Shown here piece after piece: positions 22,057-32,726 of a DNA stretch of 64,000 bases. Within the stretch, counting starts at the first letter, position 1. Every line of letters starts with the position of its first letter. Both the position numbers and the translations under genes were made by a program. This DNA is from Whalleya microplaca (Eukaryota; Ascomycota; Sordariomycetes; Xylariales; Xylariaceae): contig MU385743.1 of the NCBI GenBank assembly GCA_022497155.1, positions 452,810-516,809 of the forward strand. The letters are read 5' to 3'. The notes below the pieces were generated by a model. That model worked only from the letters and a program-made list of their open reading frames with translations, was not told the origin of the DNA and did no database searches.

Positions 22057-24030
22057 TCATGATTGCACATTACTCCCTTCACCCATAAGTCTACACGCTT
22101 CTTCCCCGTTATTCCCACTTCCCTCCCATCTCGTACCCAAGCGACGTACCTGATTCTGGTTCTCCCCCTTCCTACTCCACCAAAGCCAGTACGCGGCACC
22201 ACTCCCCAGCACAGCCAGGGCGGTGGCCGGGTACGCATAGTACGGGAACCCGGAATCGGACAGAGCGCCATCGGCGGGCGGGATCCAGGGCAGGATGAGG
22301 AGCAGGCTGTTGAAGACCAAGAAGGTGGAGATGGCGAGGCGGCGCGCCGGGAACGGCGACCGCCACCGCTGCGAGGGGCTGAGGTGCAGGTACAGCAGGC
22401 CCGCGCTGATGGCGACGGAGACCACGCTGACGGGGTACCCGCCGATGTTGACGAGGAAGTTGTAGATCCGGTCCGTCGGCGGCAGCACGATGACGGCGAC
22501 GGTGATGAGCCAGTGGAGCAGGAGGCCGCGCTTCGGGGGAGGGGTCGTCTTGGAAGTCGGGGTTCCGGTGCTCGGCAGGCCCTTGGGGCCCGGAGTTTGA
22601 GGTTTCTCTCCTGTCGTCCAGAAGTTGCTCCAGGGCAGGAGACCGTCCTTGGCTAGCTCCTCGTTGACGCGGGCCTGGGCGAACGAGGTCGCGGCGATGT
22701 TGCCTGCGGCTGTGATGATGACGAAGAATGGCATCACGTGTGCGCCTACGGCCTCGCCGAACACGTTGCGAAAGAAGATGCCGGCGACGACGACGCCGGA
22801 TGACCTGAAGTCTTCCTTGTCTACTACGAGGAAGAATGCAACGTTGACGGCGAGGTACGCCAAGGACACGATGCCGAGGGCTACGGGAGCGGCGACTTTC
22901 AGGGTTCGTACGGGATCCTTCACCTCCGAGAGGACTTGGTTCGCGGTGCTGTAGCCGCGGAAACAGTAGATGATCTTTAGGAGGGCCGTGGCGTAGTTGT
23001 ACGGCTGCATTGATGAGCCTTCCCAGATATTGCTGAAGTTTCGTTGGGCGGTGCTTAATAGTCTCGAGTCTGTGAAGGACGGATCAGGGCGTCGAGCCGT
23101 CAATACCATGCCATCAGGTTGTGCTCCTAGTCCCGTCCAGGCCGCCGCAATTCCGGACAGCACTACGATGGTGAGGATAAGGAGCTTTCCCATTCCGAGG
23201 ATGTTCACGAGCCTTAGCCCGAACCGTGGATACCGTGCGTGGATGTAGCACAAAACTGATACTACTAATACCGCAATGCCGCGGACGTTCCAGCGTGTCG
23301 ATTCGATATCGAATGCATAAAGTGCATACTCACCAAGCACGATGGCGTTTGGTGCTGAGAATCCTAGTAGCACAACCCATGACATGAACATGCACGTCGC
23401 CAGCATGTATGGGCTGCGGAAGATTCGCTCTAGATAGACCTTATCACCGCCACTCTTTGGAATTGCTGTTCCGAGGTCGAGATAAACAGCCAGGCCGCAG
23501 AAGGACACAATGCTACCAATAATCCATAATAACAGTGACATGCCAACCGAGCCTACACCTGCGAAGACTGCGGACGGAATGGTGTAAGCTCCAACACCCA
23601 AGGTCTTCCCGACAATGATATTGATAGCTGATAAGGCTCCGAGTTTTCCTTCATCATATGGGAGTTTCCCGCCTATAAGAGCGGGTGTAGTTGGCGATAG
23701 GATCCATGTGTTATCGGTGGGCGAGAAGACGGTAAAGCTAGACGAATCGTCCTTCGGTGCAAGTGTCGAGCCGGACGATTCACTTGATGCAGGTGAGGCG
23801 TGGGGTAACGTGAGGTAAGCCGAATTAGAATTCTGTTTCTGAGCCGCTCCGGCATTAGACAGTTGCAAACTAGCAAGTGCTGAAGGTCTCCGCGGCGTTA
23901 CCGGAGACCGGTAGCTTAGTTCAATGTTGCCTCTCGGAGAAGCGGCAGTAGAGATAGCTCCACCGACGAAGGCACGCGAGGACCTTGGCGGCGAGGTCGA
24001 ACCATTGAAGTCCAACGGTGGTGGCACCAT
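22057..24030 (-). CDS. Amino-acid permease of the APC superfamily (Mup1/LAT-like)
   Basis: Intronless, 657 residues, starting at the ATG at 24030 (MVPPPLDFNGS). A disordered N-terminal region of about 120 residues precedes the transporter core. The core opens with GKLGALSAINIIVGKTLGVG, the consensus-broken first helix of APC transporters, followed by about 11-12 hydrophobic helices. GTAIPKSGGDKVYLERIF and the FRGYSTANQVLSEVKDPVRT loop are typical of fungal methionine/LAT-type permeases (AA_permease_2). It should import amino acids across the plasma membrane; substrate choice is not readable here, and methionine is only suggested by family resemblance. The last 30 residues are Gly/Glu/Arg-rich. 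Converges on the gene at 18431-20702. Confidence 0.88.
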   Translation of the reverse strand: MVPPPLDFNGSTSPPRSSRAFVGGAISTAASPRGNIELSYRSPVTPRRPSALASLQLSNAGAAQKQNSNSAYLTLPHASPASSESSGSTLAPKDDSSSFTVFSPTDNTWILSPTTPALIGGKLPYDEGKLGALSAINIIVGKTLGVGAYTIPSAVFAGVGSVGMSLLLWIIGSIVSFCGLAVYLDLGTAIPKSGGDKVYLERIFRSPYMLATCMFMSWVVLLGFSAPNAIVLGEYALYAFDIESTRWNVRGIAVLVVSVLCYIHARYPRFGLRLVNILGMGKLLILTIVVLSGIAAAWTGLGAQPDGMVLTARRPDPSFTDSRLLSTAQRNFSNIWEGSSMQPYNYATALLKIIYCFRGYSTANQVLSEVKDPVRTLKVAAPVALGIVSLAYLAVNVAFFLVVDKEDFRSSGVVVAGIFFRNVFGEAVGAHVMPFFVIITAAGNIAATSFAQARVNEELAKDGLLPWSNFWTTGEKPQTPGPKGLPSTGTPTSKTTPPPKRGLLLHWLITVAVIVLPPTDRIYNFLVNIGGYPVSVVSVAISAGLLYLHLSPSQRWRSPFPARRLAISTFLVFNSLLLILPWIPPADGALSDSGFPYYAYPATALAVLGSGAAYWLWWSRKGENQNQVRRLGTRWEGSGNNGEEACRLMGEGSNVQS

Positions 24031-26321
24031 CTTCACAGAGTCGTACGAACGACCGAACGACTGAGGGCCAAGAGATGGGGAGGGGGGTGTGGTGGTGGTA
24101 CCGAGGGGGTTTGAGCAAGTTTTTGGGTGAGACTATAATTGCTGGTGTCCCAGAAAACAAGCGGGCAAGACTTGCGTGGGTTTAAGCTTAATGATTTAGC
24201 TTATAATTTGCACATCATCTCGAGAAGATTGGGATTTTCTTCTATATAAGATCGGGGTTGAAGGAAGACAATAGGATTAAAGAAAGATGCGTTGAAAGAT
24301 GCGCTGAAAGACGAAGACAAAGATGATTGTCTCCCAGGACCTGGCGGTCGATCATGAACCACTTGCTTCTCAATCCTGGAGCGCACAACTCCTCGAGCTC
24401 GCTCCAACTCGTTGGGACGTCGCGCAAGAGTTACCTCTCTTGCCATTGAGAGGCCTGTCTGACAGATACTCGAGCAGACATCGTGGGCTGGTAGGGATTT
24501 CTTGGCAAGATCGACGTAAGAGCAAGGGCACGAAACTGAGGGAAACCGGGGACGACACATCATGAGCTTAACGCACAGAGGAATTGATGATTGGGTAGGA
24601 TCAATCTCTTAGCATTCCTTAGACTGCAGCTGAGCCGCACGTTGGCCGTGATGAAGAGACTTCATCAAGCTTCAAGATGGGCTTTACGGAATACTTCTCT
24701 TAGGGATACCTACGACACAATTCCTATTCGATATCTGGTGGTACAATCCGTACAGACATACACGCGATTATCTAGGGAATGTGGAGTATGTGGACTTATA
24801 CCAAGATTTCTATTTTCAAATAGAAGTCCCTGTCCTTCCAGGGAACCTCGCTCACTGCCCTGATTAGAAGTCACAAAGGCCGTTTGAGGCTTCGAGGGCG
24901 TAACGAAGAGGCGCCTGTAAGGGCCCATCAAAGAACCGTGCACGACATCCAGGCTCTTCCTCCATAGCAGCTCCTAGCCAACGATATTCAGTGCCTGCAG
25001 ATCATAGCATTACGTACTCGCCGATTATGTAGCTGATCTGGAATACATCGCGATGATTGGCAGCTCGAGTCGACGCTGATGAATCTGAAGAGGAAGAAAA
25101 TGGAGACGATGCTGGAAACGCGTCGGCTGGGCTTGGCGCAGAAAACGTCGCGAAGTGCGATCTGAAACCACTAAAATTCCAGCCACATGGCCCCCACCGC
25201 CTCTGTAACATTCACAGCCAGCGGATCTACCGATGCTATCATCGTCCCCTGAAGAGATCCCACCAGTGTTTCAAGCTTGGCGTAAATCTGCCTGTAGATT
25301 TTCATAACTGCAAGCGGTAATCATATTACTGCCTAGAAAACTCTTCGCATTGCAAATTCGAATACAATATGTTGCAATCGTGGAATGAGTGCTATAAAAG
25401 ACCCATCGTTGAACAGTAGTCATGATTGTTCCAGAAAATAAAGCAACAATATCTGAAGATATATTATAATATTACGAGTAGACTTTGGATATGCTTGTAA
25501 GTTAGCCTGAATCCTTGAACTCAAGTGCCTATGTTACTATGAAAACCGCATCAAAGTACCGGGGGCCTGAGATACTCGACTCATATACACATATGTATAA
25601 TCGAGGAGCATGATAATTGTGTAAGGCCCAACAACTAGTCAAATAGTTGAAGTTGTCTACGGATGTCATGGTATGGAAAACGAACTTGTTCACCAAGTCC
25701 TTGTAAGTGATTAATTATCACTGAATTTCAACTCCTGAATGAAGGGCCAACCTCTCTATGTCCTCTAACATTTCACGAAAATTATTCAAGGGCAAACAAG
25801 AATAGGAGGAAGGCTGCTATTGACTAACGGTACGATGTTATCTTGGAAATTGCAAATGATTTGAGCCTATACATCAAGCCTGATGTAGGACTGTAGTTAC
25901 TTGGTGTTCTTACGCAGCTCATCATAAGTACTTAGTCATGAGAGCTCTCTTACTAGAAATTCACATGCCTGCAGATGTCTCAATAACACATTCAAGTACA
26001 GATTCCCGAAGACATTATGGCAGACTGTATCGCAATGAACAATTACCACGCTCATTCAAAAACAATAAGGATTTCAATACTAAAAGCGTATTGTGTCTAA
26101 TTATATGAAGTAGTTGAATTGGTGAAGGAAAAGCCGCCGATTTGCTCCGACCCAGCAAAGTTTTCAATTGCCTCAAGTACAACCGCACTAATTTCATCAG
26201 TAGGAACACCAAACAGCCCACCCGCGAAAAACCTGAGTCACAAACCTCCATGCCACCACTATCACCAAACTAAAGTCACCAACAACAACACCACAGAAGG
26301 GGAACTCGAAATAGAAGCACC
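24031..26321. other. Divergent intergenic region between permease and ADE1
   Basis: About 2.3 kb. The first 150 nt are the likely permease leader. A segment at 25057-25320 may be a zinc-finger relic (listed separately). From 25320 to 26200 the DNA is AT-rich without coding signal. The last 100 nt before 26322 are A/C-rich and are probably the ADE1 leader. Confidence 0.5.
25057..25320 (+). pseudogene. Possible decayed C2H2-type fungal zinc-finger fragment
   Basis: An open stretch of 87 codons has an acidic DESEEEENGDDAG segment, then LKFQPHGPHRLCNIH and RIYRCYHRPLKRSHQCF, ending with a His-Cys spacing. The order resembles common fungal proteins in which an acidic linker is followed by KFACPF..PHR and then HLYRxHxRPxxCxRC. 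Several expected Cys/His positions are lost; two of the changes (His to Tyr, Arg to Gln) are C-to-T or G-to-A transitions, as RIP mutation makes. Resemblance judged by eye only. Confidence 0.3.
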
Positions 26322-27535
26322 ATGGCCTCTAACCAAGTCCTGACCAACGTCGAACTGACGTCACTCCCGAAGATAGCCTCGGGCAAGGTGCGCGATCTCT
26401 ATGATATCGACGCACACACGCTCCTGTTCGTGACAACGGACCGCATCTCGGCCTACGACGTGGTGATGGAGAACGGGGTGCCGCAGAAGGGCGCGCTGCT
26501 GACCCTGCTCTCCGAGCACTGGTTCAAGATCCTGCCCGCGAGGGTGCCCGGGCTCAAGACCCACTTCCTGACCACGGCGGTGCCGTCCGGGCTCTCGCCC
26601 GCCGACGCCCAGACCATCCGCCACCGCTGCATGCAGGTGCGCAAGCTGCGCGTGTTCCCGCTCGAGGCCATCGTGCGCGGCTACATCACCGGCAGCGCCT
26701 ACAAGGAGTACAAGGCCTCCGGCACCGTGCACGGCGCGCCGCTGGCCCCGGGCCTCCTCGAGTGCGCCGCCGTACCGGGCGGCCCCATCTACACGCCCAG
26801 CACCAAGGCGCCCGCCGGCCAGCACGATGAGAATATTAGCAAGGAGCAGGCGGCGCAGATCGTGGGCGAGAAGTACGCCGCGCGCATTGAGGAGCTTGCG
26901 CTGAAGGTCTTCCGGGCTGCTTCTGAGTATGCTGAGGAGCGCGGGATTATTATTGCGGATACTAAGTTCGAGTTTGCGGTATGTTTTCGAATATTGTTTG
27001 GATTCTTGACCTCACTTGCCTTCCCTTGAGAACGTTCCTAGCCTTGTAGCTCCCAAGGCAGGGTTTGGCTTGTGCAGACGAAATATTTGCTGACTCTGCT
27101 CTGTTGGGTACAGCTCGATGAGGAAACCGATGAGGTTGTGTTAGTGGACGAGGTGCTGACGTCGGATTCTTCACGCATGTGGCCCAAGGATAAGGTTAGC
27201 ATCTCCAGTCTTCCCATCTCTCGTCAGATTCATTCAGGCGGGAGGTTTATTCCCCGAGGCGATAACTTCGGCATCTGATATGCTGCATTGGCTCTCGATC
27301 ATAGTCCCACCAAATAGAGTAATTGCTGACTTGTGAATGTGTGAAGTATGAGCCCGGTCATGACCAGGAGAGCTTTGACAAACAATTTCTCCGGAACTGG
27401 CTGACGAAGGAGGGCCTCAAGGGCAAGGAGGGTGTCACTGTACCGGAGGACATCCTGCAGGCGACTAGTGATAAGTATAAGGAAGTCTTCCAACGGCTCA
27501 CGGGGAAGACATTGGAGGATGCTTCGCAAGGTTGA
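26322..27535 (+). CDS. ADE1: Phosphoribosylaminoimidazole-succinocarboxamide synthase (SAICAR synthetase)
   Basis: Three exons: 26322-26978, 27114-27194 and 27347-27535, giving 308 residues (yeast Ade1 is 306). Both introns (135 and 152 nt) are phase 0, and the first has a clear CTGAC branch point. It catalyses ATP-dependent condensation of CAIR with aspartate in de novo purine synthesis, in the cytosol. Landmarks: SGKVRDLYD near the start (nucleotide-binding loop), TDRISAYDVVM, LEAIVRGYITGSAYKEY, IIADTKFEFA at the first splice site, LVDEVLTSDSSRMWP in exon 2, and YEPGHDQESFDKQFLRNWL opening exon 3. All are family signatures. Exon 1 is strikingly GC-rich at third positions compared with its AT-rich surroundings. 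Confidence 0.97.
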
Positions 27536-28003
27536 TAGTAAGTAGTGATATACCAAAGTCTAAGAGAATATTACCAAATGTAGGATGTGAATGTGAAAAT
27601 CCAAAGCAAACTCCCTCGGGTGCTTACACACGTTTGGCAATACGGAGAGGAAGACAGGTTTGTTATGATAAACAATTGATCACATGTATCGAGCCTGTTA
27701 AGTTATGTCGACTATCATTAAGCTACCTAATTCTAAACTCAAGCTTTCCAAAAACACACTCCCGAATTCCTCCTCCTGGCCAGTCTGGCGCCTCGGTATC
27801 AAGACGTTTCCACCGTTATCATTTTTGTGCCCATGAGATTCGTTCAGTCATGAAGAAAGCGACCGTGAAAACATTCGAGACCCTAACCTCAATTCCATAC
27901 CATTTCCCTTTCTTCCCATCTTGCATTCCAAACTTCCAAAGCAACCAAACAAATCATGATATTCATAGACATGGTCATGCATCCTCTCATCGCTCGCCTC
28001 CAT
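27536..28003. other. Convergent 3' flanks of ADE1 and the CX3C-repeat gene
   Basis: About 470 nt of AT-rich DNA without coding signal. Confidence 0.6.
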
Positions 28004-30299
28004 CTAAGGCAGCGAACTGACGATGGGCCCAAGAGTCTCAACTGGGAGCTTCGGGCACGCAGCCAAGCACTCCTTGACGCAAACCAAGATACCATCAATG
28101 CCATTAGCCAAAGAGCACTTGGGTCCGCAGTTGCAACCGCCAAGCGGGGTTGGCAGGATACTCGGGAGAGACGTGATGGTAGGCAGCAGGGACACGCGCG
28201 TGCTCGTGGGCAGCGATGGCAGAGACACCGGCAACTTCGACGGCAGCGGGACCGGAAGCGAGCCCGTGGGTAGAGGTGGTAGGGATACCGGCAGCTTGGA
28301 TGGCAGGGGGACCGGAAGGTCTCCGAGCTGTTTCGGTACAATCACACCGCCACCTTCAGCCTTCAGACTCTTACATTCCTTCTTGCAGTGTCCGTCGCAT
28401 TGGCTGACAGGGAATCCGATATCAGCGTTCTGGCACTTCTCGCCACAGTCGCTGAGGCAGCTCTCGTAGTCAACCGAGCCAGCACCAACGGCGGGACCAG
28501 TCAAAGGCGGGCTAGAAACCGGGACGCCGGCCTTGTCTCCGGCGTTGTCGTCATCTGCTGGAACGTTGGGTTTGCTGCCGCCAGTGAGACCTCCGAGATC
28601 AGGGATCAGCTGCTTGGGGACGAGGACGCCGCTGCCGGAGGCATACAGATCCTTGCACTCCTGCTTGCAGTGACCGTCACATTGAGTCACCGGGAAGCCG
28701 ATGTCCGCGTTCTGGCACTTCTTACCACAATCGCTCAGACAGCTCTCGTAGTCGAGAGAACCGGCACCGACGGCGGGGCCCGTCAACGGGGGAGTGGTGG
28801 CTGGTACACCAGCCTTATCACCGGCGTTGTCGTCGTCAGCAGGGACGTTGGGTTTGCTGCCGCCGGTGAGACCTCCAAGATCAGGGATGAGCTGTCTGGG
28901 GAGAACGCCGCTACCCGATCCGGAAAGCCCTTCACAGGATGCCTTGCAGGCGCTATCGCACGTCGTGACGGGGAACCCGATGTCAGCGCCCTGGCACTTG
29001 TCATTGCAGTCGCTTAGACAGGCGTCGTAGTCGACACTTCCCGCACCGACCGCGGGGCCACTCAGCGTGCCGGCGGGGAGCGCGGTGACATCGCCCTCGC
29101 GGGGGGTCGCGGGCTTGCCTCCGCCGGTGAGACCGCCGAGATCCGGGATCAGCTGCTTGGGAACGATGACGCCGGCGCCGGAGGCCGCGGCGTGCGTGCA
29201 CGACTCCACGCAGTTGGTGTGGCACTGCGAGACGTCGAAGCCGATGTCCGCGCTCTGGCAGTGGTTGTCGCACTTCTTGGAGCACTCGTGGGCCGAGGAG
29301 CCGGCCTCCGGGATGGGTGCGGGTACCGGCACGGGGAGTGGGAGGAGCGAGGGCTTGACTGAGGGGAGCGAGACGGGGAGCGAAGGGAGCGAGCCCGGAA
29401 TTGAGACGGGGAGCGAGGGTAAGGTGGGGATGGGGACCGTGGTCAGGAGCGGGAGCGAAGGCAGCCCGGACAGGGGAAGCTTGGGCGCGATGCTCGGCAG
29501 CGCAGCGGGCAAGCTCACGGAGGGCAGACTCGGGAGCGGGACCGGCGGGGGCAGGAGGTCGCTTGGCTTGACGGGAAGCGTGGGGAGGGGGACCAGCTGT
29601 CTCTTCTCGTGGTCGTTGATCGGGGTGACGCTGGCGATCTGGGGGCAGCTCTCGAGACAGGATTGCACGCAGAACACGATGTCCGGGGTGGCGCCCACAC
29701 CGGCACACTGGGAGCCGCAGTCGCAGGCGATGCTGCTGGTCCTGATGGGAATGGGCACGCGGGTAGACGGGAAGTCTAGTTTGGTGGACAGGCTCGGCAA
29801 AGTCGGCTTGAGGCTGACGGAAGGCAGGAGCTCTCTCTTCTCCCCAGGAATAATGGTGGACAAGACGGACAAGTCGACGGTAGTCGACGTGCTGACAATG
29901 CCAGTGGGAGTCGACAAGTCAGACGCGAGGGTGCTGAGAGGGTCGGTGTCGACCTGTCGGCCAGCCATCTGCAAGATCGAGGCGAATTCAGTAGCCGAAG
30001 CGGTGGTAGCGATGATGGTGCTGCTGGCGGAATCCTGGCGCTTGACCTCCTGCTTGTGGTCCCGGCGGAGCATGCGAGCCATGACGTTTTCCATGGTCGT
30101 GGCATTGCGGTTCATAGCCATTGCCATGGACGTGCTGTTGCTGTGCGCCATGGCCGACGTGTTGCGAGCGGCCAGCTCATCTCGTGGCCTAGACGTGATC
30201 AGCTTGCGGACTGGGATTTCAGTATAGGGATTGAACTTACAAGATGGGCTTGGCCATGATGGCCGGGATAAGACCCACGAGAATGACGTTGCCGAACAT
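28004..30299 (-). CDS. Secreted protein with six six-cysteine (twin CX3C) modules
   Basis: Two exons, 30299-30241 and 30188-28004, with a 52-nt GTAAGT..CTAG intron in phase 2, giving 747 residues. Exon 1 supplies a signal peptide (MFGNVILVGLIPAIMAKP). Six modules follow at about residues 175-201, 322-350, 410-438, 503-531, 597-625 and 705-731. The middle four have C-x3-C-x3-C-x11-C-x3-C-x3-C; the first and last have C-x1-C-x3-C-x11-C-x3-C-x3-C. Twin CX3C spacing suggests disulfide-linked helical hairpins. Linkers are Pro/Leu/Ser-rich (PSLPVSLPSLP) or Gly/Asp-rich (PDLGGLTGGSKPNVPADDD). Modules 3-5 are near-identical 93-94-residue tandem repeats. RR/KR sites at about 62, 70, 138 and 216 suggest Kex2 cleavage. 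No known family is recognised; a wall, adhesive or effector role is only inference. The ATG at 30151 is internal and lacks a signal peptide. Confidence 0.85.
28240..29165 (-). repeat. Coding tandem repeat, about 280 bp per unit, three units
   Basis: The linker-plus-module units around modules 3, 4 and 5 of the secreted protein are near-identical at protein level (GAGSVDYESCLSDCG ... NADIGFPVTQCDGHC). First-cysteine spacing is 93 and 94 codons. Confidence 0.8.
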
Positions 30300-32098
30300 C
30301 TTGATCTGCTGTGTTAGTACGACTTGTGAGGTTACCGGTTAGGTGGCTCCTCTTGTTTGCTGCTGCTCTTCTTCGCTGGTCTGCTTCTGCTGCGACCTGC
30401 TTGTCCTTGGCTATCAGGAACCAAACATCTTCGAAGGATCTACCATGATTTATAGACAATTGTTTACCGGGCCAGCCTCGAAGAATTCGCAAAGATTAGA
30501 CGCCCAGGTTTTCCCTCGAAACACCAGACTTTGGCATCGCGTGCCGATCCAAACGTCCTCAGGGCAGGAAAATGCCATGTCGTGATTACTTCCGGTAGTG
30601 AGCGGCGGTCTTTTAAGACAGGCAATTCACCATGTGCAGTGGTGCATTGGCCGTTGTGAATTGCGTTGTCTCAGATAGCCGGCTCGCAAGCCGCATGTTC
30701 GGCTCCATTGCGAGACTTCCGGTGCACATCCATTCCATCGTTAACAAAATCGCCGATCGTCAAGCGGCCGTAATGATAGCAACATGGCAACGACACGTCC
30801 CTGAGGAGTGCATGTGTCGAGCTTCAAGCTTCATGCTTCGAGCGTCAAGCAGGTTGGGGAAATCACTTTAGGGCTGTTGGGTTGGAAACCAAATTCAGCT
30901 TCTTCATCCGAAGCGTAGTTGTTCCAAACGACAACGAAGGGGCTACAGTATCATGACTGAGAGACATGAATTGAATCACTGACATCATATTCTATAGCGA
31001 GCTTTTATATCTCCCTACCTATATCGTTAAGAATTCCCTCGCAGAGCTTTTTGGCTTGCGAAGGAGACCTAAGTTGTCGAGGTGCATAATCAACACTTAC
31101 CTAGTGGCGCATTGCGAGTCAGGTTATCGTGAGATTGCAACGTCAGCAAGAAACCACCACAAGGCAATAAGCCCAGGGACGAAGTCTGGGTCGAGATAGT
31201 GGCAGTCGAGGAAAGGGGCTTAGGCAGTGCAGTTTGAAAGTTCTCGACTATAGATTAAGCCCATCCCTTGAATCGAAGCTGAGAAAGACAGTATCGTCAC
31301 ATATCTACCAAGTGGGTATAGCTTCTTCTTTTAGAGTACTCGCATTTACACCGACAGCAGCCTTCAGTAGGTAATTATTTGCGCTCTAGAAAGCAACCAC
31401 TGCCGTAGGGAGTAGTTCCGATTGGAGGCTTGTATGTAAATATGGAAAATCAATTACATCATATGAAGTAAACAGAGTATCCATCTTGTATGCGATATTA
31501 GTCTAAATAAGATATAGAAGACTAGACTAGCGTCCCTATAGTCATTTATATCACCTTAACACTTCTCATAGGAAGTAGGTGGTTGCCTCAACATTATAGG
31601 TCTAAAGGATGTTAGTGTCTATACCTGTTGCTGTGCGCCAATCAAGTCTAATTGAGAACGGATATATTTAGCAAAGTTTATTCTGACGTCTGCCAACATG
31701 AAAGCGTTTTTTAGTTTAGGCGTTATGCTGTGCTAAAAGCATTTAAGTTCACCCGCCATCACAGATCATTACCTACATCGACCTAACTTTTACTGGACAG
31801 GCCATCATTGCTATCCATCCTATAGAAGCTAGGATTTTAGTCATTGGCAGATAGCTATGAATAAACACCTTGAGGGCTTATACCCATAGTACGTCAGGTA
31901 TATTTCATGAATGACGGCTAGCTTACCATGCAGCTGAGGAGTATGTAAGTTTGCCGGCAGCAAAATGCCTGACATATTATTTTCTCATGAGTATACACAT
32001 TCGACCTCACTTTTGATATACCATTGTCGAATCTCTTCTATAAACAGAATCCCTGTGTAAAAATAAATTAAGGCACACGACTTACTCTCATCGTCAAC
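30300..32098. other. Divergent intergenic region between the CX3C-repeat gene and the MARVEL gene
   Basis: About 1.8 kb, increasingly AT-rich towards 31800. The first 150 nt hold the leader of the secreted protein. No gene, RNA or mobile element seen. Confidence 0.55.
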
Positions 32099-32726
32099 AT
32101 GCCTCACGGAAAAGGAATTGCCCTCCGCCTGATGGATTGGTTCGTCCGAGGCGCCCAATTCAGCTGCTCCGTTGTGATTTTGGGCATCTACGGTTACTTC
32201 ATCTCCATATTGAATAGCCATGGCCTTATGGTCGACAAATGGCTCCGCGCGGTCGTGGGAATAAGCGGCGGCGCGATCATCTACACCTTCGCGACTCTGG
32301 TGCTCCTCTGCTTCCTCGTCGGCCACCCCTTCGTCGCCACGGTGTCCACCTTCTTCGACATCATCTTCTTCGGCGGGTTCATATATATCGCGTACGCCAA
32401 TCGCGGCGGCGCGAGGTCTTGCAATGCGTACGAGGATACGCCCATTGGCATGGGGAACGCGGACGATAGACTGGATAGCGCCAATGGGAGTTCTAGTTCT
32501 CCAACGTACAGATATGCCTGTCGGCTTGAGAAGGTCACCCTTGCACTCTCGATCATTGGGCTGTAAGTTTAGCGTGGCTGTAATCGTTCTTTTCTGATAA
32601 TTCTGACCAATTGCTAGTCTTTTCTTCCTCTTCTCAATGATCGTGGAAGGGATGTTGGGCCGCCGTCGGCGCGCAGAGCAATGGGCCGCAACTTCTAGCA
32701 ACAGTTCTCAAAAGCGATGGTTTTAA
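32099..32726 (+). CDS. MARVEL-domain four-helix membrane protein
   Basis: Two exons, 32099-32562 and 32618-32726, with a 55-nt GTAAGT..CTAG intron (CTGAC branch point), giving 190 residues. Four hydrophobic segments are visible: about 15-38 (GAQFSCSVVILGIYGYFISI), 50-72 (VVGISGGAIIYTFATLVLLC), 76-100 (VATVSTFFDIIFFGGFIYIA) and about 147-166 across the splice junction (LALSIIGLLFFLFSMIVEG). A polar loop rich in Asp, Ser and Asn separates helices 3 and 4, and the C-terminal tail is basic (GRRRRAEQW). This matches the four-helix MARVEL fold common in small fungal membrane proteins, which sit at cholesterol/ergosterol-rich or fusing membranes. The specific function is unknown. Without the second exon the fourth helix is cut. 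Confidence 0.85.

Noticed and set aside
26361..26825. 154-codon antisense frame over ADE1 exon 1
   Set aside because: Arises from the high G/C third positions of ADE1; no features of its own.
29067..30227. 386-codon frame antisense to the CX3C-repeat gene
   Set aside because: Gly/Ser/Glu-rich mirror of the Pro/Leu/Ser linkers; the sense frame has a signal peptide and regular cysteine modules.
31985..32701. 238-codon minus-strand frame over the MARVEL gene
   Set aside because: The plus strand encodes four clean membrane helices with a correct intron; the antisense product has no domain.
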